DNA of 25,252 nucleotides from JBCBKL01 sp963922565 (GTDB taxonomy: Bacteria; Pseudomonadota; Alphaproteobacteria; Rhodobacterales; Rhodobacteraceae). Position numbers and translations under genes: made by a program. The notes beneath the pieces are model-generated. The model searched no databases, was not told the origin of the DNA, and saw only the letters and a program-made list of their open reading frames with translations. The stretch is from contig CAWUIQ010000042.1 of the NCBI GenBank assembly GCA_963922565.1, positions 1 to 25,252 on the forward strand, in the 5' to 3' direction. This document shows, one piece after another, positions 8,399 through 15,111 of this stretch (its first letter is position 1; every line of letters starts with the position of its first letter).

Positions 8399-8653
8399 TT
8401 AGAGGATGTGGGTCTTGGCCGCGTCGGATGACCGTTCAGCTTTGGTTACGGCGAAGGATTTGAGGTGCAGCGCCTTGGACACGACATCGGTGTGACCGCG
8501 CATCCACTGCACGGCGGCTTCGCCCGCGAGCATCCCAAGCAGGCCCAATAGCGCAATGATGGGCGGCGCAGGCGACCGAACGGCGATCAGCCCGTAGATG
8601 ACGCCGATACCGACACCGGCCAGCGCAGACAAAAGATAGGGTTGCCAACTCAT
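8399..8653 (-). CDS. XapX-family (DUF1427) small membrane protein
   Basis: This 84-residue protein has two hydrophobic segments (residues about 5-24 and 28-48) separated by a short turn with the family-like pattern AVRSPAPPIIALLGLLGML. A charged C-terminal tail follows. It matches the XapX/DUF1427 family, which has no known function and often lies beside hydrolase genes of the kind found here. ATG 8653 has AAGGAG at good distance. The start overlaps the AraC-type regulator's stop as ATGA, so translation is probably coupled. Confidence 0.88.
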   Translation of the reverse strand: MSWQPYLLSALAGVGIGVIYGLIAVRSPAPPIIALLGLLGMLAGEAAVQWMRGHTDVVSKALHLKSFAVTKAERSSDAAKTHIL

Positions 8654-9660
8654 CTCTGGCTCCTTTCAAAGGCGAGTTCTTGTGTTGCGCCTGAGTTAGG
8701 GAGAGTGAAAGGTGACGTATTCCGCGTTTCGCTTGCCATTTCCGGATTTCGATCATGCTTTTGAGCGATTTCCCGGATCCGGCGCATCTTTGCCGGCGTG
8801 GTGCCGAGCTTGGTTCGAAAGGCGTCTGTCATATGGCTTTGCGACGCAAAGCCCGCCCTGATCGCGATCTCGGCAAGGGACAATCGCCTGTCCCCGAGAA
8901 GGTGTTGAGCCCGCTCAAGACGGAGTGTGACGACATACTGATGTGGGCTCAGCCCCGTGGTCGCCTTGAAACGGCGATTGAATGTCGACAGCGGCATGTC
9001 TGCTAGCGCAGCCAGATCGGCGGCCCGCAGCAGATCGTCATCTGTCTCTTCAATGTAATCGCGCAACCGGCGGATGACCGACGTCGGCAGGGCCCCGTTG
9101 GCGCGCGTTCGCACCGGCGTGTTTCCGCAAGCAAGCAGTGAAAGCTGACCAACGAGGGCCATGATCAAGCCCTCGGCCACCAGATGGGTGGCTTGAACAC
9201 CGGGGCGGAACACCGCCCAAAGCTGATCGAAAATGGCAAGCGTCGCGCTGTCGCGGAATGTGGCTTCGTGCAATCGATCGAATGCTCCAAAAAACGAACG
9301 ACCCCCGCCTTCGATCAGATCTCCGACAACCTGCATCGGAACGGTCAGATGGATAACATGCGTGGACCCGTCCGTCGTCCAATGATCGGCTGTATGTGGC
9401 GCTGTCAGCTCAAGATCACCGGCTCGGTACGTCTGGAACTGGCGACGTCCCGCCAACGTCTCCAGCCTGCCGGGCCGTTCAATCCGAAGCGTGCGGCTGA
9501 GACAGAACTCGGGAAGCGGTTCGAAGCTGTAGTGGCCAGCGGGATAGAGCAGCTCGGCCATGCGGGCCGTGCTGCCGGAGAATACCTTGTGTTCGACGAT
9601 ACAGTCAGAGAACGCGCCCTCCAGATCCAGCGGATCCGACACTTGGTTTGCACGAGACAT
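8650..9660 (-). CDS. AraC-family transcriptional regulator
   Basis: The protein has 336 residues from ATG 9660, preceded by GGAG at six bases. An upstream in-frame TTG at 9732 is less likely. The N-terminal 200 residues are a cupin-like sensor domain of the AraC-binding-like type. Residues about 215-310 hold the double helix-turn-helix; the second motif reads LAEIAIRAGFASQSHMTDAFR, ending in GTTPAKMRR. About 30 extra residues follow and overlap the XapX start. As first gene of the minus-strand block it is the obvious candidate regulator of the hydrolase, transporter and hydroxylase genes. It is divergent from a LysR gene, and an inverted repeat at 9684-9709 lies just before its start. The inducer is unknown. 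Confidence 0.92.
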   Translation of the reverse strand: MSRANQVSDPLDLEGAFSDCIVEHKVFSGSTARMAELLYPAGHYSFEPLPEFCLSRTLRIERPGRLETLAGRRQFQTYRAGDLELTAPHTADHWTTDGSTHVIHLTVPMQVVGDLIEGGGRSFFGAFDRLHEATFRDSATLAIFDQLWAVFRPGVQATHLVAEGLIMALVGQLSLLACGNTPVRTRANGALPTSVIRRLRDYIEETDDDLLRAADLAALADMPLSTFNRRFKATTGLSPHQYVVTLRLERAQHLLGDRRLSLAEIAIRAGFASQSHMTDAFRTKLGTTPAKMRRIREIAQKHDRNPEMASETRNTSPFTLPNSGATQELAFERSQR

Positions 9661-9683
9661 GAAATGCTCCGTGTTGAGACAAG

Positions 9684-9709
9684 ACCTGAATGCGCACAAG
9701 CCTTCAGGT
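9684..9709. promoter_or_regulatory. Inverted repeat in AraC/LysR divergent promoter
   Basis: ACCTGAA at 9684-9690 and TTCAGGT at 9703-9709 are perfect 7-base inverted arms with 12 bases between, about two helical turns centre to centre. It lies 24 bases before the AraC-type start. It could bind either divergent regulator. AraC proteins more often use direct repeats, so assignment is open. Confidence 0.4.
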
Positions 9710-9755
9710 ATGATCTGCTCGTCTCTCGACAAAGGAGAAGTTCTGCGGCTATCGT

Positions 9756-9768
9756 TTAGCTGAGCTAA
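9756..9768. promoter_or_regulatory. LysR-type T-N11-A box
   Basis: TTAGCTGAGCTAA is a perfect palindrome (6-base arms around one G) and fits the LysR consensus T-N11-A exactly. It ends 21 bases before the LysR start at 9790, the usual place for an autoregulatory site. No measured binding is implied. Confidence 0.5.
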
Positions 9769-9789
9769 CCTAAATGAGCGTAGGCACCG

Positions 9790-10728
9790 ATGCCGTTACG
9801 ACGACTTCCATCGCTCTCTGCTTTACGTGCTTTCGAGGCGGCGGCGCGGCTTGGTTCATTCAAGGCAGCCGCACAGGACTTGAACGTCACGCCCGGCGCG
9901 ATCAGCCAGCATATCCGAGCGCTCGAGGAGGATTTGGGCGTGTCGCTTTTTCGCCGCGAGGCACGGGCAGTCACGCTGACCAAGGACGGCCAGATGCTTT
10001 ACCCGGACCTGACCGAAAGCTTTTTGCGCATGCAACGCGCCGTCGATCGCGTTTCGGTCAAAGGCAAACGCCGCCTCACCATCAACTCCTCCGCGCCACT
10101 GATCACGAAATTTCTTCTGCCGCGCTTGCCGCGGTTCTCCAATGTCCACCCGGATATCGAGATCAGCATCGAAACCGAGTATGAACTGAACCCGCTCGAG
10201 ACAAACGGCCCCGACGTTGCGATCCGGTTGACGTGCAGCCCGCCCGGGCACGTGCACGTTCGCAAACTCTTCGATGAATTGATGCTTCCGGTGGCCAGCC
10301 CTGCCCTGATTGAACGGCTGGCGCTGAATTCTCCCAGCGACATGCTGACCGCGCCTTTGCTGAACGACACCAGTATGACGCTGTTTGAAGGCGCCCCGGG
10401 CTGGGCGGACTGGTTCAGCGCGGCAGGCCTCGCAGTGCCGGACCTCTCGGCAGGTATGCAATTCGAACGGCGTGCCGCCGACTATGTTGTCGATATCGCT
10501 ATCTCGGGCACTGGCGTCATGCTCGGGCGGTCTTCGATGTGCCAGGCTGCTTTGTCCGCCGGGCTGCTGGTCTGCCCGTTCGGTCCGGTACTACGGACCG
10601 ACATCAGTCTCTATCTGCTGTGCCGCCATGAGATGAAGACCCAGCCGCATGTCAGGTTTTTCATGGAATGGTTGCAGCAAGAGGCGGCACTCGTGACGAC
10701 GCTGAACGCCCTTCACAGTGCCGCCTAA
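9790..10728 (+). CDS. LysR-family transcriptional regulator (GcvA-like)
   Basis: This 312-residue protein has a normal LysR length. The N-terminal winged helix (LRAFEAAARLGSFKAAAQDL, then VTPGAISQHIRALEEDLGVSLFRR) matches the GcvA-like subgroup. The remainder is the type-2 periplasmic-binding-like effector domain. ATG 9790 begins the conserved region with the usual MPLRRLPSLSALRAFE lead; no strong ribosome site is visible. It is divergent from the AraC-type gene and could co-regulate that block, possibly through the palindrome at 9756-9768. Its stop lies three bases from the end of the convergent alpha/beta hydrolase gene. The ligand is unknown. Confidence 0.92.
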   Translation: MPLRRLPSLSALRAFEAAARLGSFKAAAQDLNVTPGAISQHIRALEEDLGVSLFRREARAVTLTKDGQMLYPDLTESFLRMQRAVDRVSVKGKRRLTINSSAPLITKFLLPRLPRFSNVHPDIEISIETEYELNPLETNGPDVAIRLTCSPPGHVHVRKLFDELMLPVASPALIERLALNSPSDMLTAPLLNDTSMTLFEGAPGWADWFSAAGLAVPDLSAGMQFERRAADYVVDIAISGTGVMLGRSSMCQAALSAGLLVCPFGPVLRTDISLYLLCRHEMKTQPHVRFFMEWLQQEAALVTTLNALHSAA

Positions 10729-10731
10729 GTT

Positions 10732-11337
10732 TCAATCCGCCAGAAAGGCAGACAGCGCGTCGATCTCGGTCTGGCGCAATTCGTGCCCGCCGTTGTGGAT
10801 GGCGGTGGTCACGTTGGCACCTTGCGCCTCGAACCATTCGATCAACTTCTGGCTCATGGCCCAGGGCGTGATCGGGTCGCGCTCACCCGCGGTGACCAGC
10901 ACCCGCCGATCCACCAAGGCCGGCAGTGGCGCAAGCTGCCACGTTACCAGCGGATGAAGCAACGCGACGCGATCGAACAGCTCGGGTTGGGCCATGATGG
11001 CAGAGGCCAGAATGTTCGCCCCGTTGGAATACCCGAACCCGTAGACGGGGCTGCCGGGATGCGCGTCTTTGTGCGCCTGCACGAACTCCACCATCTTGTC
11101 GGTTCTGCGCGCAAGGTCCTCCATGTCATAGACGCCCTCGCCCGTGCGCCTGAAGAACCTTGCCGCTCCCATTTCGGATACGTCCCCGCGCGGCGCAATT
11201 ATGCCGCCACCGGGAACCATCGCCTGAGCCAGGCCAAAGAACTGATGTTCGTCGCCGCCAGTGCCGTGCAAAGCAAACACAAGCGGACGACCGGGATCAG
11301 GGGCTGTGACCAACCCCTGGTAATGTGTCTGTGCCAT
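10732..11337 (-). CDS. Alpha/beta hydrolase, phospholipase/carboxylesterase family (MhqD-like)
   Basis: The 201-residue protein is a compact serine hydrolase of the carboxylesterase/dienelactone-hydrolase-like type. The nucleophile is Ser104 in GYSNG, and the likely partners are Asp154 (AGERDP) and His185 (GGHEL). The oxyanion region HGTGGDE lies near residue 24. Close relatives pair with ring-cleaving VOC dioxygenases, as MhqD and MhqO do in the Bacillus quinone-stress regulon. That is the arrangement here: the dioxygenase gene ends ten bases upstream. ATG 11337 has AGGGGG before it. It may hydrolyse a ring-cleavage product or related ester; the substrate is inferred from neighbours only. 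Confidence 0.88.
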   Translation of the reverse strand: MAQTHYQGLVTAPDPGRPLVFALHGTGGDEHQFFGLAQAMVPGGGIIAPRGDVSEMGAARFFRRTGEGVYDMEDLARRTDKMVEFVQAHKDAHPGSPVYGFGYSNGANILASAIMAQPELFDRVALLHPLVTWQLAPLPALVDRRVLVTAGERDPITPWAMSQKLIEWFEAQGANVTTAIHNGGHELRQTEIDALSAFLAD

Positions 11338-11347
11338 GACTGCCCCC

Positions 11348-12283
11348 TTATGCGACGATGGGCGGCAAGAGCTGTTCGATCTTGTCGCGGTGAGGCTTGT
11401 AGCGCGTCGGCAGCTTCAATGCCTCGCCCAAGTGGGCCGTGTCTTCGTCGCGATCAAAACCGGGTTCGTTCGTGGCGATCTCAAACAAGACACCGCCCGG
11501 GGTCCGGAAGTAGATGGCCCAGAAGTAATCCCGATCGATGACCGGCGTGACCTGATATCCGGTGTGCATCAGCGCCTCGCGAACACGCAGCTGCGCGGCA
11601 CGATCCTCAACGGCAAAAGCGATGTGGTGAACCGATCCGGCCCCCTGTCCCGCAGTGGGGGCACCGTTCGGCAGGGCCTCAAGATCAATGGTATCGGCGG
11701 CGTTGCCACCCTCGACCACATAGCGGGTGATGCCGCCCTGAGTATCGGCCTTCTGATAGCCCATGAACTCCAGAAGCTCACCCGTGGCGGCCGCATCGCG
11801 CAAGCTGAACCGCGCACCGTGAAACCCAAGAATGCCAGCCTCTTCCGCAATGCCATGTCCGGTCCACGGCGTCCGATCCCGGGGATCCGCCTCGACCAAG
11901 GCAAAGGTGTCGCCATCGGGCCCGTCGAAGTTCAGCCGCGTTTCGCCAAAGGCATTGTCCTCGGCCAATCCCGTGACGCCTTGTCCAGCCAAGCGATCTT
12001 TCCAAAAACCGGCACTGCCTTTTGGCACGGCAAACTCAGTGATCCCAACCTCACCGGTTCCACGACGTCCGCGCGGCATCTCACCGAACGGGAAATAGGT
12101 CATCACCGACCCCGGCGTGCCGATCTCGTCCCCGTAATAGAGATGATAGACCTCGGGTGCGTCGAAATTCACGGTCTTCTTCACGCGGCGCAGACCGAGC
12201 GTCTTGGTGAAGAAGGCATTGTTGGTGTTCGCATCCGCCGCCATCGAGGTGACGTGGTGCAGACCTTTGATGTCCTTGATCAT
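11348..12283 (-). CDS. VOC-family ring-cleaving dioxygenase (MhqO-like)
   Basis: The protein has 311 residues from ATG 12283, supported by GAGGATCAGG before it; an upstream TTG at 12304 is less likely. Two glyoxalase/VOC modules are visible, one from residue 5 (IKGLHHVTSMAAD) and one from about residue 150. Likely metal ligands are His in GLHH, His in SVHHIAFAVED, and Glu in GVLFEIATNEPG, the 2-His-1-Glu set of type I extradiol enzymes. Relatives include MhqO and MhqA, linked to hydroquinone breakdown and quinone resistance. It heads a two-gene unit with the alpha/beta hydrolase and is divergent from a LysR gene. The aromatic substrate is not shown by sequence. Confidence 0.9.
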   Translation of the reverse strand: MIKDIKGLHHVTSMAADANTNNAFFTKTLGLRRVKKTVNFDAPEVYHLYYGDEIGTPGSVMTYFPFGEMPRGRRGTGEVGITEFAVPKGSAGFWKDRLAGQGVTGLAEDNAFGETRLNFDGPDGDTFALVEADPRDRTPWTGHGIAEEAGILGFHGARFSLRDAAATGELLEFMGYQKADTQGGITRYVVEGGNAADTIDLEALPNGAPTAGQGAGSVHHIAFAVEDRAAQLRVREALMHTGYQVTPVIDRDYFWAIYFRTPGGVLFEIATNEPGFDRDEDTAHLGEALKLPTRYKPHRDKIEQLLPPIVA

Positions 12284-12375
12284 GTCCTGATCCTCGTTTT
12301 GCAATTCTCTTATAACAAAACTAGGGAGCGTCAGATTTTCGTGAATGATAATTGTTAGGCATTTACTATTGCATC

Positions 12376-12383
12376 TTACGTAA
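12376..12383. promoter_or_regulatory. TTACGTAA palindrome in AT-rich divergent promoter
   Basis: The 113-base gap between the dioxygenase start and the divergent LysR start is clearly more AT-rich than its surroundings. It contains the perfect 8-base palindrome TTACGTAA, ending 13 bases before the LysR GTG. It may be part of a LysR operator, but the motif is short and could be chance. Confidence 0.25.
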
Positions 12384-12396
12384 TAATTAACAGAGC

Positions 12397-13302
12397 GTGG
12401 AAGACATCAAGCCCATTCGCGTGTTTCTGGAAGTGGCGGAACAGCTCAGCTTTTCCGGAGCTGCGCGCACGCTCAGAATGACCCCGGCTTCGGTTACACG
12501 CATCGTGGCCGCGTTGGAGAACCGGTTGGGCCAACAGCTGTTCGTGCGAACGACGCGGCAAGTGGCTTTAACCAGTGCCGGGGCCATGGTCGCGGCACGG
12601 TTCCGCCCGGTCGTCGAGGCCTTTGACGAGGCGACTGACGACATCACCCGTGCGTCACGTCCCGATCTTGGCCGTTTGCGGATCAACGCGCCATTGTCCT
12701 TCGGCATGCGCGTTCTGCCGGACCTGACCGAAGCCTTTCGCCTTGCCTATCCCAATATCGACCTTGAGATACATCTGACGGATGCTTTGGTCGACATCAT
12801 TGCTGAGGACTGCGACCTCGCCATTCGCGTTTCGCGGCCGCCGACCGACAAATCCACGATCTGGCGCAAGCTTTGCGAGGTGCCCCGGTATCTGATCGCG
12901 GCCCCGTCGCTCTTCGAACGGGTCCCGCGGCCCAGCAATCCGGATGAACTCGAAACTTCGTTGCTTCTGTCATACAGCGCCACAAACCGCCCCGAAACGT
13001 GGGAGTTCCACAAGGCGGGGCAAACCCGCACCATCCGGGCCGGCAGCGCGATTGTTTCGAACAATGGCGACTATCTTTTTGGTGTGGCCAGCGCGGGCGG
13101 CGGCATGTGTGTTCTGCCTGACTTCATCACCCGCCCGGGGCTGGAGGCCGGGGACGTGGAGCTGGTGTTGCCCGACTGGAAACTGCCATCACTGTGGCTG
13201 ACGCTCTATTACCCGCCCTACGAAAAGCTGCCGCCACTCGTGGCGACGTTCAACGACTTCTTCGAGGCGTACATCCGTGATCTAGATGGTCTAGTCTTTT
13301 GA
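12397..13302 (+). CDS. LysR-family transcriptional regulator
   Basis: This 301-residue protein has the LysR winged helix at the extreme N-terminus (IRVFLEVAEQLSFSGAAR, then MTPASVTRIVAALENRLGQQLFVRTTR) and a substrate-binding domain resembling the subgroup of many aromatic- and quinone-response regulators. It starts with GTG at 12397. No real ribosome site precedes it, and a TAATTA hexamer lies only seven bases upstream, so the message may be leaderless or nearly so. It is divergent from the ring-cleaving dioxygenase and hydrolase genes and is the natural candidate for their regulator. The inducer is unknown. Confidence 0.91.
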   Translation: MEDIKPIRVFLEVAEQLSFSGAARTLRMTPASVTRIVAALENRLGQQLFVRTTRQVALTSAGAMVAARFRPVVEAFDEATDDITRASRPDLGRLRINAPLSFGMRVLPDLTEAFRLAYPNIDLEIHLTDALVDIIAEDCDLAIRVSRPPTDKSTIWRKLCEVPRYLIAAPSLFERVPRPSNPDELETSLLLSYSATNRPETWEFHKAGQTRTIRAGSAIVSNNGDYLFGVASAGGGMCVLPDFITRPGLEAGDVELVLPDWKLPSLWLTLYYPPYEKLPPLVATFNDFFEAYIRDLDGLVF

Positions 13303-13359
13303 GTACGGGGTGAGGTCGTGCCCACCCTGAAGCGAACCTCCTAAATACAGAGAGGCATG

Positions 13360-14928
13360 CTAGCTTCGGCCGAGCGCGCTTAGGCCTTCGACAATGGCGG
13401 CCTTTGCGTTTTTGGGGAATATCCAGTTGTCCGGCTGGCGTTTGAGGAGTTCGGTGATCCCGGAGAAAGCCTTCTCTGCATGGGCGGCTCGTTTTCGACC
13501 CCGCGTGATCTGATCTGTCAAACCGTCAAGCGCCGCAGCCAGAATGTGAGACCAGAAAAAGCCGGGCATGATAATTCGGGGCAACGCCCTCTTTGCCGCG
13601 TTGAGATCATTGTTCTCCAGCGCCAGATGGGTCCGACATATGTTGGCCCAACCACGCGCGCCCGGCATCGTTTCGAGCGCATCAGACAGGACCAGCGCAT
13701 GCCTCTGGCTTGGATCGGCCAGCCAGCGCTGATGGGCTTGCGACAGGCCGACGAAGGCGTCCGAACTTCGCGCCAGGGCCATATCAGCGGCGCTCTTGTA
13801 CTGATCCAATGCGCCATCCTGCCAGGCGATCATCGACAAGGTGTTCCATGCCAGAGGGTTGCTGTCATCTATTTCAAGAGCGCGGTCGGTGGCGGCGCGG
13901 GCCCTATCGCGGCTTTCGAGGCGCAGGGGTGGCGGGACAAACCCGAAACGATCGGCATCAAGGTGCAACATCGCGCCGAGTGCCCAGAGCATCCCGTGGC
14001 TTGGATGCTTTTCCAAAGACCGCAGGACTTCATTGATCAGGGTCTCATAGCGGGCCTTTGATGGCGATTGTGTATAGGCAAATGAGCCCAAGACCGCAAA
14101 GTGCGGAGCTTCATGGCCATATCCGTGGGAGCGCGCGTGACGATAGGCGATTGCCGGCAGCAGGCCTGCGGGCCCGGACAAAACGGCTGTGATACGCTCA
14201 GCCCATTCGCTCAGCGCGAGATCGACCTCTTCGTCGGGAGAAAGATCGAGACTGCTGGTCCAGACCACAACACCTTCGTCCGTCGTAGTGACGGTCAGGT
14301 GGATGTGCACGATGCCGTTCGTATCCGTGAGTTCCCCGTCCAAGATGTAAGTCTGAAACGGATTTGCCCCTCTCGCTTGATCCCCGCGGCTTTGCAAACG
14401 GTGCGGGATCACTTTCAACTCCATTGATTGGGACAGAGCACGGATGAGGGCATTTTCCGCCGTCGCAGCCACGTTCTCAAGATCGTCATGGGCTCTGAAA
14501 GCGTCGATGCAAAGGGTCGTGCAGGCATCAGGATCGGTTTTGCTGCGAGACTTGTGCGCATTCAAAGACGGTGAATGCCTTGCAGCGCTCCACGAAAAGC
14601 TTGGCGCATAGGACCCACGGGGCACCTCGATCAGCACCGGATCGTTCTTGCCCGCATTCGAATAGTACTGGGCCAGCTTAAGTCTTAGTTGACCCGCCTG
14701 CACGCGAACCAAACTGTCCGCGGACGGGTCAAAACTGGATGGCTTTCCGAAAACGTCGACTGCGATGGAATATCCGTCCACGGGTTTGGGCTCGGCTGCC
14801 ATGGTCCGGGCGACGACGTAACGCAAGAACCCGCGCAGCCGTTTTGCATTTCGAAACTCGGCGCTGTCGATGATGCGAGAGAGTTGCGCGCGCACGTCTT
14901 GGTGGGATGGACGCCTATCAGAACTCAT
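13360..14928 (-). CDS. Winged-helix-like and TPR-like protein of unknown function
   Basis: This 522-residue protein starts with a conserved domain (residues about 8-110) containing LRGFLRYVVARTM, YSIAVDVFGKP, FDPSADSLVRVQAGQLRLKLAQYY and PRGSYAP. The same module occurs at the N-terminus of many alphaproteobacterial proteins with adenylate-cyclase-like or TPR regions, and looks like a winged-helix DNA-binding fold. The middle (about 130-260) resembles the TolB-like region of those proteins. Residues about 280-500 are alpha-helical with TPR-like spacing. No membrane segment or signal peptide is seen. ATG 14928 has AGGAG 12 bases before it, slightly far. It is divergent from the arginine/V-ATPase gene string, so a regulatory role there is possible but unproven. 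Confidence 0.75.
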   Translation of the reverse strand: MSSDRRPSHQDVRAQLSRIIDSAEFRNAKRLRGFLRYVVARTMAAEPKPVDGYSIAVDVFGKPSSFDPSADSLVRVQAGQLRLKLAQYYSNAGKNDPVLIEVPRGSYAPSFSWSAARHSPSLNAHKSRSKTDPDACTTLCIDAFRAHDDLENVAATAENALIRALSQSMELKVIPHRLQSRGDQARGANPFQTYILDGELTDTNGIVHIHLTVTTTDEGVVVWTSSLDLSPDEEVDLALSEWAERITAVLSGPAGLLPAIAYRHARSHGYGHEAPHFAVLGSFAYTQSPSKARYETLINEVLRSLEKHPSHGMLWALGAMLHLDADRFGFVPPPLRLESRDRARAATDRALEIDDSNPLAWNTLSMIAWQDGALDQYKSAADMALARSSDAFVGLSQAHQRWLADPSQRHALVLSDALETMPGARGWANICRTHLALENNDLNAAKRALPRIIMPGFFWSHILAAALDGLTDQITRGRKRAAHAEKAFSGITELLKRQPDNWIFPKNAKAAIVEGLSALGRS

Positions 14929-14949
14929 TTCCAGCTCTATCTCCTGCGA

Positions 14950-14967
14950 TTGGCGTTTTTACGCCAA
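14950..14967. promoter_or_regulatory. Perfect inverted repeat TTGGCGT-N4-ACGCCAA
   Basis: Seven-base perfect arms surround TTTT. It lies 21 bases before the winged-helix/TPR gene start and about 145 bases before the YfcC-type start, in the shared divergent region. It could be an operator for the winged-helix protein or another regulator, or a hairpin in the leader of the minus-strand message. It does not match an FNR/ANR box (TTGAT-N4-ATCAA). Confidence 0.45.
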
Positions 14968-14982
14968 ACCGTCGCGTGAGGC

Positions 14983-14993
14983 TTAACGGTTAA
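14983..14993. promoter_or_regulatory. TTAAC-G-GTTAA palindrome
   Basis: Perfect 5-base arms surround one G in the AT-rich core of the 183-base divergent region, next to TAATAACAT. It may mark the promoter or a second operator. Nothing else in 14929-15111 is recognised beyond this and the 14950-14967 repeat. Confidence 0.3.
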
Positions 14994-15111
14994 TAACATA
15001 GAACCCGCGAGATTTCTGCGCTTTCCTCGCAAGTACTGTAGCCAAACAGGAACCAAAAAAGATGCGTGCTTGGCGTGTGACTGCGGTCGCGCGGGCGAAT
15101 GGAGTGTGTCT

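Noticed and set aside
9661..9732. TTG start extending the AraC-type protein by 24 residues
   Set aside because: ATG 9660 has GGAG six bases upstream. The extension would cover the inverted repeat at 9684-9709 and shows no domain.
13303..13359. Terminator between the convergent LysR and winged-helix/TPR genes
   Set aside because: Only 5-base arms (GGGTG/CACCC and GAGGT/ACCTC) are found, with no T-run, so I do not call one.
14929..15111. FNR/ANR box before the arginine string
   Set aside because: I looked for TTGAT-N4-ATCAA. The nearest palindrome, TTGGCGT-N4-ACGCCAA, differs in both arms, so oxygen control by FNR is not supported.
15070..15111. TTG start extending the YfcC-type protein by 14 residues
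   Set aside because: The added residues are Cys- and charge-rich and unlike the family, while ATG 15112 has GGAG at good spacing.
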